DNA of 20,989 nucleotides from JACRAO01 sp964490895 (lineage in GTDB: Bacteria > Bdellovibrionota > UBA1018): contig CAZBEI010000049.1 in the NCBI GenBank assembly GCA_964490895.1, forward strand, positions 1 to 20,989, read 5' to 3'. Of this stretch, positions 1-7,693 are shown in pieces (positions within the stretch are counted from its first letter, which is position 1; each line of letters starts with the position of its first letter). The notes beneath the pieces are model-generated. The model saw only the letters and a program-made list of their open reading frames with translations. It searched no databases and had not been told where the DNA came from. The position numbers and the translations under genes are program-made.

Positions 1-1
1 C

Positions 2-2395
2 GGAGATCTCCTTCAGAGTGTGCAGACACAACAGGAAGGTCTGAAACCAAAAATTGACGAAAATGCAGATAACACAGATATCATAGACGCTTTAATTCAA
101 GCCCCCGCAATTCGGGTCACGGCTACTGTCAATAAAAAGGCCCTTCTTTCGCAAGAGTTTCTTTACGGGTCTGACCTGCAATACTCGTCTTTTTATTTTA
201 AGGACTATGATCTCTATCTGCAGAGCCTAGCGCTTGGGCACATTCCAGCTCGCTTTCGCATAGCGGGTGACGAGTTGCAACTCGTGGCTGATAACCAGAG
301 GCTTTTTCCAAGCAATGTCAATCACCCAGAACAGCTGCTGAGTCGATTTAAAATTTTAGAAGACAAGGGTGGGATTTTAAAAATCACTTCAGGAAATGCA
401 GGAGTGTATTTGAGTTTGCTTTTTGCCGCGCAAGGGGGCTCTAGTGGTGTGGCGCGAGATTCGTGGATTCGCTCCTTTGAATATATTGTAAAAGACCAGA
501 TTATTTTACAACAAAGCTCTGTGATGATGTCCGATGGTGTGATTGCTGAGTTTATGGAGTCCATTCAGCCTGCGGCAGCCTTGGCACCAGGGGCTCAGTT
601 CGAAAAATTTGAAATGAATCCAGACGACCCTGTGGGGGCGGCGGAGGGTCCGGCTGCAAGGTTTCGATTTTTGAAAGGCGAAACCATTTTTGACGGAGAG
701 AAAAAACTCACCTTTGCTCAACATTTTGATATTAGCGCGCCAAATGACACCATTGACTGGTATGTCACTCCTAATATCCCGGAGGAATATCTCGAACCCG
801 TGCGACTTGCGGTGGTGGGTTGGAATCGGTATTTTGCCAAATTTTCCGGCATTGACCGCGAGGTTGTAAGATTTCTAGGAAAACTCCCAGAGGGAGTTTT
901 TATTGGAGACCCGAGATTTAATGTCATCAACTGGGACAGCCGATTAATTGCAGGAGCGGCTTACGAAAGTCAGGCGACTGATCCTCGCACAGGCAAGCAA
1001 AGCCATAGTTTGATCTATATGCCAGCAGCTTGGGTTACGATTGGGACAACCTATTGGAAAAATGGCCAGTATTCCGATCCTCTTGAAAAACTTTTGCGGG
1101 GCTCTAAGTTTAATTGTATGAGAAACCTGCGTGCTGCAGCTTCGCTCATTGCTTCGGGTCGAATAGACGCCGATCATGTAAAAGAATTTGGAAAAGAGCT
1201 TCTAAAAGGCACTCTCTTTCACGAAGTGGGACATGCTTTAGGGCTCGCGCATAATTTTAAGGGTTCCTTGAGTTTTGATCGCACTCAGGCTCATCCCATA
1301 TTCTCTACTTCTATTATGGATTATAATGATTTCGAAATTGAGAGAGGAGCATTTCAAGGAGTGCATTCGCAAGATGGGCCAGAGCTCGAGTACGACAGAC
1401 AAGCCTTGGATGCGCTTTATAATAAGATGAAAGATTTGCAAACCTCTGCCGTTGTTCCAGTTTGTAACGACGACGAGGCGGATCGAGAAGACGGTGGCGT
1501 AGACCCTCTGTGTGTTCGTTATGACATTGAAAAAGATCCAACCTTGTCGGTCAATACAGCTTGGAACCGGGTTCAAGAAAAAAGCCTGACGGGTGGTGAC
1601 ACCTCCCTTGCCCAGGCCCTACAAAATGTTGTGGAGAGGGTTTTCTCTGAAAGTGAGTTGCAAAAAGTGAGTAGTGAGGGAGCATTATTATCTTTAGAAT
1701 CGGAACTCACCCAGTCTCTGGGAGGTTCCATGGGATTTTATATTCTCTCCGGAAAAGCCAGTCTTTCTCGAGCAGTGCGAACCAACGTCAAATCCTTACT
1801 CCTTTTTAGTGAAGGGGTTTTGCCAGAGGCCTATTCTGAACGTGAGATGAGAGAGAGAGCTTTTGCGGGCGTACAAAAATCGCTTGGATCTTTTCGCTTG
1901 AGTGAACCGGTCGTGGAGTCCTTACAAGCAGTGAGTAAAAAAGCAGCCGAGTCTATTTCTAAAGCTCCCTATGTTCAGACTCTTTCGCAAGAGGCCCAGG
2001 AAAAAGCCCGTGCGCGAGTGATCCAAAAAGTCACTGGGGTGGCGGATACATTTGAAAAAAACACGGCTTCCGGGCTTCCACGCTTGAGAGAAATGGTTTT
2101 GTCTGCACTCACGCGTCATGAGAAAGTTCCCTTTTTCTTTGGGAAATTGGGAGACAGAGAACTGGACTATGAAAGCAGTGTCATTGCGATATTAGCGGAT
2201 ACTGTCGGAGATGGAGCCAAGTTTACACAAAATGAACGCATGGCTGCAGCCAAATCATTGATCACTTATCGGGGGCGATTGGATGTCAATGAAATCATAA
2301 CCCGGCTCAATGAAAAAGTGGGGGCTGAGCTTAAACAAGCTAAAAGCAATGCAACTCGCGAAAATTCTCAGGCCATTCTAGGGGTGTTGTTGTAG
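2..2395 (+). CDS. Zinc-dependent met-zincin-type metalloprotease, 5' end outside the window
   Basis: This is a large metallopeptidase, probably exported, that would cleave proteins with an active-site zinc. Counting from the first in-window start codon (GTG at 20), the zinc motif HEVGHALGLAHNF begins at residue 401. It supplies three His ligands and the catalytic Glu in the HExxHxxGxxH pattern. A Met-turn candidate, SIMDY, has its Met at residue 433. Both features are typical of metzincins of the DUF5117/DUF4953 group. The C-terminal 300 residues are helical and charged, with no motif I recognise. The frame stays open to the window edge and no signal peptide is seen after the GTG. The true start is therefore probably upstream and this is a 5'-partial gene. 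Known relatives are large secreted or periplasmic proteins. The substrate cannot be told from sequence. The gene ends 54 bases before miaB. Confidence 0.8.
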   Translation, partial: GDLLQSVQTQQEGLKPKIDENADNTDIIDALIQAPAIRVTATVNKKALLSQEFLYGSDLQYSSFYFKDYDLYLQSLALGHIPARFRIAGDELQLVADNQRLFPSNVNHPEQLLSRFKILEDKGGILKITSGNAGVYLSLLFAAQGGSSGVARDSWIRSFEYIVKDQIILQQSSVMMSDGVIAEFMESIQPAAALAPGAQFEKFEMNPDDPVGAAEGPAARFRFLKGETIFDGEKKLTFAQHFDISAPNDTIDWYVTPNIPEEYLEPVRLAVVGWNRYFAKFSGIDREVVRFLGKLPEGVFIGDPRFNVINWDSRLIAGAAYESQATDPRTGKQSHSLIYMPAAWVTIGTTYWKNGQYSDPLEKLLRGSKFNCMRNLRAAASLIASGRIDADHVKEFGKELLKGTLFHEVGHALGLAHNFKGSLSFDRTQAHPIFSTSIMDYNDFEIERGAFQGVHSQDGPELEYDRQALDALYNKMKDLQTSAVVPVCNDDEADREDGGVDPLCVRYDIEKDPTLSVNTAWNRVQEKSLTGGDTSLAQALQNVVERVFSESELQKVSSEGALLSLESELTQSLGGSMGFYILSGKASLSRAVRTNVKSLLLFSEGVLPEAYSEREMRERAFAGVQKSLGSFRLSEPVVESLQAVSKKAAESISKAPYVQTLSQEAQEKARARVIQKVTGVADTFEKNTASGLPRLREMVLSALTRHEKVPFFFGKLGDRELDYESSVIAILADTVGDGAKFTQNERMAAAKSLITYRGRLDVNEIITRLNEKVGAELKQAKSNATRENSQAILGVLL

Positions 2396-2398
2396 GCG

Positions 2399-2404
2399 TA
2401 TAAT
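2399..2404 (+). promoter_or_regulatory. Candidate -10 element for the miaB-guaA operon
   Basis: A perfect TATAAT lies just after the metalloprotease stop codon, 45 bases before the miaB start. Transcription would begin near 2411. No good -35 box is seen at the expected distance. A small hairpin (AAAGC, loop CCG, GCTTT, 2415-2427, then one more T) follows. It could be a weak terminator for the upstream gene or part of the leader. Confidence 0.4.
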
Positions 2405-2449
2405 CTCTCTAGTCAAAGCCCGGCTTTTAAGGTATACCATTTTACTCAA

Positions 2450-3889
2450 ATGGAATCCCTTGCCTCACAGAAGTTTTTTATCAAAACTTTTGGCTGTCAA
2501 ATGAACGAAGCCGACACTACACAGATGAGTGTGCTTTTGACGGAACAAGGCTATACGCCCTCTCAAACTGCACAAGACGCCGATGTTATTATTATAAATG
2601 GCTGCAGTGTAAGGGAAAAAGCGGTACACAAAGCACTTTCTGCCCTCGGAGAGTTTCACCAGATTAAAAACAAGCCTCTCATTGGTATGGGAGGGTGTGT
2701 GGGGCAACTTGAAAAAGAGAAATTATTTAAACAGGCCCCATATTTAGATTTTGTTTTTGGCCCTGATGCAATACCCCACCTGCCTGAAATTTTATATCGC
2801 GTAAAAAATGGCGAGAGGCGTGTCCTTTATACTGATTTTGATTCGAGTGAAAACTACTCTACAGAAACTAAGGTGCTTGCCCCCAAGGCTCAAGCTTTTG
2901 TCAACATCATGAAAGGCTGTGACAAGTATTGCAGCTATTGTATCGTGCCTTTTACGAGAGGGAACGAAAAATCTAGGCTCATTGCAGAAGTTCTAGAAGA
3001 TGTCGTCCGCCTGGTCGCCAGCGGTGTTCGAGAAATCACCCTGCTCGGGCAAAACGTCAATTCTTTTGGAAAAGGAAATAAGAACACGTCTGGTCGCGAA
3101 CCTCGCGCGCTTCATAATGTGATTGGGCGAGTGGGTCCTGAGGAAGACGAAGAAAACTTTCCGCAGCTTCTCAGAGCCTTAGACCAAGATACTCGCCTCA
3201 AAGACTTGCAACGCATTCGTTTTACTTCGAGTCACCCCTTGGATTTTAGCAATGAACTCATTGACTGTTATGCTCCGCCCGAGAAAGGTGGAGTGACAAA
3301 ATTAGCAAACCATTTGCATCTGCCCGTGCAAAGTGGATCAGATAGTATTTTACAAAAAATGGGAAGGCATCATAAAATCGAAAACTATATTGTACAAATG
3401 GATCGGCTGCGTGAGATGAGTCCAGAGGTCGGGCTTTCGACAGATATTATTGTCGGATTTCCGACAGAGACCGAGCAAGATTTCGAAGCTACCCTCAAAC
3501 TTTTAGATCGAATTCAATGTGACAATATCTATGCTTTTGCTTACTCTCCTAGGCCTGGCACACGAGCTGCAAAGCTTGCAGACAATGTTTCAAAAGAAGA
3601 AAAAAACCAAAGACTTAACCATATTTTAAAACACCAGCTTGAGATTGGAAAAAATCGCTACGCCACTCGAGTGGGCAAGGTGATGGAAATTTTAGTAGAA
3701 GGAGTGGCAAAAAATCAAAGTTTAATCCATCGTTCTCAAGGGCAGGGGCAAGTTTGGATGGGGCGCTCGAGTTGCAACCGAGTGGTGAATTTTATTGCGG
3801 AATCTTCGAGAAACTTACAGGGAAAATTTTTTAATGTAAAAATTATAGCGGCGTCCCCTCTTTCGCTCACGGGAGAAGTTTTAGTATGA
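2450..3889 (+). CDS. miaB: tRNA-2-methylthio-N6-dimethylallyladenosine synthase (MiaB)
   Basis: This radical-SAM enzyme adds a methylthio group to i6A37 of tRNAs that read UNN codons. The N-terminal methylthiotransferase domain carries the three Cys ligands of the auxiliary iron-sulfur cluster (C16, C52, C83). The radical-SAM motif CxxxCxxC is C157, C161 and C164 in GCDKYCSYCIVPFTRG. The last 70 residues or so fit a TRAM RNA-binding domain. The sequences GCQMNEAD and TSSHP are typical of MiaB rather than MtaB or RimO. At 479 residues it is a little longer than usual, because of a hydrophilic insertion at about residues 207-236 after QNVNSFG. There is no clear Shine-Dalgarno before the ATG. 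It is the first gene of a four-gene coupled operon, and its stop overlaps the next start by four bases (ATGA). Confidence 0.95.
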   Translation: MESLASQKFFIKTFGCQMNEADTTQMSVLLTEQGYTPSQTAQDADVIIINGCSVREKAVHKALSALGEFHQIKNKPLIGMGGCVGQLEKEKLFKQAPYLDFVFGPDAIPHLPEILYRVKNGERRVLYTDFDSSENYSTETKVLAPKAQAFVNIMKGCDKYCSYCIVPFTRGNEKSRLIAEVLEDVVRLVASGVREITLLGQNVNSFGKGNKNTSGREPRALHNVIGRVGPEEDEENFPQLLRALDQDTRLKDLQRIRFTSSHPLDFSNELIDCYAPPEKGGVTKLANHLHLPVQSGSDSILQKMGRHHKIENYIVQMDRLREMSPEVGLSTDIIVGFPTETEQDFEATLKLLDRIQCDNIYAFAYSPRPGTRAAKLADNVSKEEKNQRLNHILKHQLEIGKNRYATRVGKVMEILVEGVAKNQSLIHRSQGQGQVWMGRSSCNRVVNFIAESSRNLQGKFFNVKIIAASPLSLTGEVLV

Positions 3890-4443
3890 TTTTACCTCAC
3901 CATGGAAAGTGGCCAAAAATTCATGAGACGGCTTTCATTGCCCCCTCAGCCGATATCATTGGAGAAGTCGAAGTTGGAGATCACTCAAGCGTCTGGTTTC
4001 AGGTCGTGATCCGAGGGGATGTCAATTTTATTAAAATCGGAAATCACACCAACGTTCAAGATCACTGCATGTTTCATGTCACTCGAGATGTTTCGCCGCT
4101 TATTGTTGGAAACGAAGTCACAGTCGGACATCGGGTGACTCTGCATGGATGTAAAGTTGGAAATCTTGTATTGCTCGGGATGGGGGCAACTATTTTAGAT
4201 GACGCTGAAATTGGAGATGAGAGCGTGATTGGAGCAGGAGCCCTCATTACAAAAGGTATAAAAATTCCACCTCGCAGTTTAGTTTTGGGAGTGCCGGCAA
4301 AGGTGGTGAGGACCTTAAAGCCAGAAGAGTTGGCACATTTGTCAAAAAGTGCTGCTCATTATGTTCAAGATGCAAAGGAGTATCGAAGTTTTGTGAGAGG
4401 TCCAGGGAAACTTGGGAATTCGGATGAGGATTTGGAAATATGA
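3886..4443 (+). CDS. Gamma-carbonic-anhydrase-like hexapeptide-repeat protein (YrdA/PaaY type)
   Basis: This is a left-handed beta-helix protein of the gamma-carbonic anhydrase family, normally a trimer with metal sites between subunits. Hexapeptide repeats of the IG(D/N)xxxV type run from about residue 18 to 150. The three His positions that bind metal in the family are present as H64 (FHVT), H82 (VGHRV) and H87 (LHGC). The R43-G44-D45 segment in VVIRGDV is also conserved. The length of 185 residues is normal. Carbonic anhydrase activity is not certain, because many YrdA-type members are inactive or have unknown substrates. The start codon overlaps the miaB stop and the stop overlaps the guaB start, each as ATGA, so translation is probably coupled. 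A link to GMP synthesis is not evident from the sequence. Confidence 0.88.
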   Translation: MILPHHGKWPKIHETAFIAPSADIIGEVEVGDHSSVWFQVVIRGDVNFIKIGNHTNVQDHCMFHVTRDVSPLIVGNEVTVGHRVTLHGCKVGNLVLLGMGATILDDAEIGDESVIGAGALITKGIKIPPRSLVLGVPAKVVRTLKPEELAHLSKSAAHYVQDAKEYRSFVRGPGKLGNSDEDLEI

Positions 4444-5924
4444 AAGACATGCCCGAAGCTTTGACCTTTGATGATGTTTTACTTTTGCCAGCTTACTCTC
4501 AGGTTTTACCCTCACAGGTGGATTTGAGGACAGTGCTCACTCGAAAAATAAAACTCAATGTTCCACTTTTATCAGCCGCTATGGATACTGTGACTGAAAG
4601 TAAAACAGCTATCATTATGGCTCAAGAGGGGGGCTTGGGTGTGATCCATAAAAATCTCACTATTGCAGCCCAAGCACTCGAAGTAGAAAAAGTGAAAAAA
4701 AGTGAGTGGGGAATGATTTTAGATCCCATCACGATTGAGCCCAAGGCTAAAATTTCTGAGGCTCTCAAGCTCATGCAGACTTATAAAATCTCAGGTGTGC
4801 CAGTGACGACTCGTGACGCCAGTGGATTAAAACTCCAAGGCATATTGACTAATCGAGATTTACGGTTCGAAACAGATTTGGAACAATCGGTTGAATCTAG
4901 GATGACAGCACTTCCACTGATTACGGTCCCTGAGAAAACGACTTTAGAGCAAGCTAAGAAAATTTTAAAAGAAAACCGAATCGAAAAACTCCCTGTCGTA
5001 GACTCTAAAGGCTATCTCAAAGGACTCATCACGATCAAAGATATCAAGAAGTTGGAGATGTTTCCCCAGGCTTGCAAAGATCAATTTGGACGATTGCTTG
5101 TTGGAGCAGCTGTTGGTGTAGGCGAAGAAAGCAGACAACGCACCGCTGCTTTAATCGAAGCTGGGGTAGACGTCTTATTTGTGGACAGTGCTCATGCACA
5201 TTCTAAGGGTGTCTTAGAGATGATCAAATATCTTAAAAAACATTTTGCAGGGTGTATCCAAGTAGTGGGTGGAAATGTCGCGACCTACGATGGAGCAGCA
5301 GCTCTCATTGAAGCAGGGGTAGATGCAATCAAGGTGGGAATTGGGCCAGGATCCATTTGCACGACACGCGTCATCTCTGGAATTGGAGTTCCGCAGCTCT
5401 ATGCGATTTCTGAGGTTTCGAGAGCTGCAAGTGTGAGTGGAGTTCCGATTATTGCAGATGGAGGTATTAAATACAGCGGTGATATTACAAAAGCCCTTGC
5501 AGCAGGGGCCCATACGGTGATGCTTGGGAGCTTGTTTGCGGGCTCAGACGAAGCACCCGGAGAAGTCATTTTATATCAAGGCCGTTCTTTCAAGGTCTAC
5601 CGTGGGATGGGCTCTTTAGGCGCGATGTCGCAAGCTCAGGGCTCCAAAGATCGGTATTTCCAAAATGAAGTGGACGAAGTTTCGAAACTTGTACCCGAAG
5701 GCATCGAGGGACGTGTGCCGTATCGTGGAAGTTTGTCTTTTAATATTCAACAAATTTTAGGAGGACTGAGAGCAGGGATGGGCTACTGTGGTTCCAAGGA
5801 TATTTTGACTCTCCAACAAGTAGCAAAGTTTGTAAAAATCACAAACAGTGGACTCATCGAAGGTCATCCTCACGATGTCATTGTGACCAAAGAAGCTCCT
5901 AATTACCGACTCCATTCGACATGA
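4440..5924 (+). CDS. guaB: Inosine-5'-monophosphate dehydrogenase
   Basis: GuaB oxidises IMP to XMP with NAD+, the committed step toward GMP. The (beta/alpha)8 barrel is interrupted by a pair of CBS domains at about residues 95-205 (SGVPVTTRD and IEKLPVVDSKG are typical CBS strands). The catalytic Cys is C307 in GPGSICTTR. IMP-binding segments IADGGIKYSGD and GSLFAGSDEAPGE follow. The mobile flap carries QGSKDRYFQ, with the Arg-Tyr pair that activates water. At 494 residues it is full length. The start overlaps the upstream stop (ATGA). A second ATG three codons later is possible, since the family core begins at EALTFDDVLLLP. It sits directly before guaA, so both GMP-forming steps share one transcript. 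Confidence 0.97.
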   Translation: MKDMPEALTFDDVLLLPAYSQVLPSQVDLRTVLTRKIKLNVPLLSAAMDTVTESKTAIIMAQEGGLGVIHKNLTIAAQALEVEKVKKSEWGMILDPITIEPKAKISEALKLMQTYKISGVPVTTRDASGLKLQGILTNRDLRFETDLEQSVESRMTALPLITVPEKTTLEQAKKILKENRIEKLPVVDSKGYLKGLITIKDIKKLEMFPQACKDQFGRLLVGAAVGVGEESRQRTAALIEAGVDVLFVDSAHAHSKGVLEMIKYLKKHFAGCIQVVGGNVATYDGAAALIEAGVDAIKVGIGPGSICTTRVISGIGVPQLYAISEVSRAASVSGVPIIADGGIKYSGDITKALAAGAHTVMLGSLFAGSDEAPGEVILYQGRSFKVYRGMGSLGAMSQAQGSKDRYFQNEVDEVSKLVPEGIEGRVPYRGSLSFNIQQILGGLRAGMGYCGSKDILTLQQVAKFVKITNSGLIEGHPHDVIVTKEAPNYRLHST

Positions 5925-7501
5925 ATCACTCCATGCCTAACTCCAAGCCTAAAGCGAGTGTTCTTATTTTAGATTTTGGTTCTCAATATACCCAGCTCAT
6001 CACGCGTAGAGTGAGAGAGCTCGGGTTTTATTCTTATATTTTAAGAGGGGATAGCCCACTTGGCAAAATTGAAAAACTCAAGCCCAGTGCGATCATTCTT
6101 TCGGGTGGACCTGCCTCTGTGTATGAAAAAGGGGCTCCTCAATTGCCGAAGAATTTTTTTGAACGTGAAACTAAAACCCCCATTTTAGGCATTTGTTATG
6201 GAATGCAGCTTTTAGTGAAAGCTTTGGGTGGAAAAGTACAAAAAGCCAGTCAAAGAGAATATGGCAGAATGTCGATTGAGTGCGATCGTGAGTCTCAGAT
6301 TTTTCATTCTCTATCCAATAAAAAAATCTCTGTCTGGATGAGCCATGGGGATGAGACAGTGAGAGTGCCTCCCGGGTTTTCGTTGTCTGCAAAAACAGAG
6401 TCTGGAGCCATAGCAGCCATCGAAAATACTTTACTTAAAATTTATGGACTTCAATTCCATCCCGAGGTGAGTCACACAGAGATGGGGATGGATATTTTAA
6501 AAAATTTCCTGGGCCATCTTTCGGGATTGTTCCCTGATTATTCGATGTCCCATGTCTCTCATGATCTGGTAGAGCGGATTCGAAAAGAAATAGGGTCAAA
6601 AGACCATGCTCTTTGTGCTTTGTCAGGTGGTGTGGATTCAGTGGTGGCAGCAGCTTTACTCCATAGGGCCATTGGCGATAGGTTGCACTGTGTTTTTGTG
6701 GACCATGGGTTGCTCCGGTTCAAAGAAAGCGCACGAGTGATGCATGCTTTTCGGGAGAGCCTGCAACTGCCTGTAAAGTGTGTTGACGCTTCAAAAATAT
6801 TCTTAAAAAAACTAAAAGGAGTGGTGGATCCGGAGAAAAAAAGAAAAATCATCGGGGCAGAATTTGTCTCCGTATTTCGCAAAGAGGCACTGAAAATAAA
6901 ACCCAAACCGAAATTTTTAGTCCAAGGGACACTCTATCCAGATGTCATTGAGTCAAGTTCGTTTGGTCAAAAACATTCCGTTACGATCAAAACACATCAC
7001 AATGTGGGAGGATTGCCAAAAAAATTGGGATTTGAACTCATTGAGCCCTTGCGGGATTTGTTTAAAGACGAAGTGAGAAAACTGGGAGCCGAGCTCGAGG
7101 TGCCAAGCGAGTTTCTAAAACGCCATCCGTTTCCTGGGCCGGGCCTGGCTGTTCGGATTTTAGGAGCGGTGACAGTGGAGGCGCTTGAGATTTTGCGTCA
7201 CGTAGACGAGGTTTTTATTAGCTCTCTCAAAGAAGAGGGCTTGTATGATCAGATTTGGCAGGCATTTGCAGTTTTTTTGCCTCTCAAAAGTGTCGGAGTT
7301 CAGGGCGATGGCAGAACCCACTCATTTGTCGTGGCGCTACGAGCAGTGACTTCTTTTGATGGAATGACGGCAGATTGGTTTGCGTTTTCTCCTGATGTTT
7401 TGGCTCGCATTTCGAATCGGATTTGCAACGAAGTGAGAAGCGTGAACCGTGTGGTCTATGATATTTCGTCCAAGCCTCCGGCTACGATTGAGTGGGAGTG
7501 A
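5921..7501 (+). CDS. guaA: GMP synthase (glutamine-hydrolysing)
   Basis: GuaA converts XMP to GMP using ATP and ammonia released from glutamine. The N-terminal class I amidotransferase domain has the triad C92 (GICYGMQ), H180 and E182 (FHPEV). The ATP-pyrophosphatase domain begins with the PP-loop SGGVDS at residues 235-240. The C-terminal dimerisation domain ends in PPATIEWE, which matches the usual GuaA terminus. The length of 526 residues is normal. The ATG overlaps the guaB stop as ATGA. A second in-frame ATG five codons downstream is possible. This is the last gene of the miaB operon: a 192-base intergenic segment follows, with inverted repeats and a run of seven T. Confidence 0.97.
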   Translation: MNHSMPNSKPKASVLILDFGSQYTQLITRRVRELGFYSYILRGDSPLGKIEKLKPSAIILSGGPASVYEKGAPQLPKNFFERETKTPILGICYGMQLLVKALGGKVQKASQREYGRMSIECDRESQIFHSLSNKKISVWMSHGDETVRVPPGFSLSAKTESGAIAAIENTLLKIYGLQFHPEVSHTEMGMDILKNFLGHLSGLFPDYSMSHVSHDLVERIRKEIGSKDHALCALSGGVDSVVAAALLHRAIGDRLHCVFVDHGLLRFKESARVMHAFRESLQLPVKCVDASKIFLKKLKGVVDPEKKRKIIGAEFVSVFRKEALKIKPKPKFLVQGTLYPDVIESSSFGQKHSVTIKTHHNVGGLPKKLGFELIEPLRDLFKDEVRKLGAELEVPSEFLKRHPFPGPGLAVRILGAVTVEALEILRHVDEVFISSLKEEGLYDQIWQAFAVFLPLKSVGVQGDGRTHSFVVALRAVTSFDGMTADWFAFSPDVLARISNRICNEVRSVNRVVYDISSKPPATIEWE

Positions 7502-7537
7502 TTAGGAGTTTGGTCACAAGATTCTGTAGAAAAAAAA

Positions 7538-7644
7538 CTAGGTCCTATTACTGCACTGCCATGGCAAAAAGGGCTGAGCGAAATCGGACTGAGTGGATGA
7601 GGCAATCCAATAGCACAAGCTACCTAGAGCTGCCCTTTTTTTGC
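7538..7644 (+). ncRNA. Candidate structured RNA or leader element between guaA and the glycosyltransferase genes
   Basis: Several inverted repeats are packed here. An outer pair, GCAAAAAGGGC (7564-7574) with GCCCTTTTTTTGC (7632-7644), encloses two adjacent perfect hairpins. These are TGGAT/ATCCA with loop GAGGCA (7594-7609) and TAGC/GCTA with loop ACAA (7611-7622). A further pair, CTAGGT (7538-7543) and ACCTAG (7622-7627), crosses the outer pair. It would therefore be an alternative fold or a pseudoknot. TGCCATGGCA (7557-7566) is palindromic. The segment fits no tRNA, SRP RNA or riboswitch consensus I know. The T-run could end the guaA transcript, or the element could be a leader for the genes that follow. 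The role is inferred. Confidence 0.3.
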
Positions 7645-7679
7645 AAGTATTTTAGTTACTCAAATTCCATTCCCAGCTA

Positions 7680-7685
7680 TATAAT
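7680..7685 (+). promoter_or_regulatory. Candidate -10 element for the glycosyltransferase operon, near-leaderless
   Basis: A perfect TATAAT ends eight bases before the ATG at 7694. If it is used, transcription starts at about 7692 and the mRNA has almost no leader. No convincing -35 box is seen at 16-18 bases upstream. If this start is right, the structured segment at 7538-7644 lies upstream of the transcript rather than inside it. Confidence 0.35.
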
Positions 7686-7693
7686 GAGTGACA

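Noticed and set aside
7557..7566. Ten-base palindrome TGCCATGGCA as an operator
   Set aside because: Palindromes of this length are expected by chance. There is no -35 or -10 box next to it, so it is kept only as part of the structured segment.
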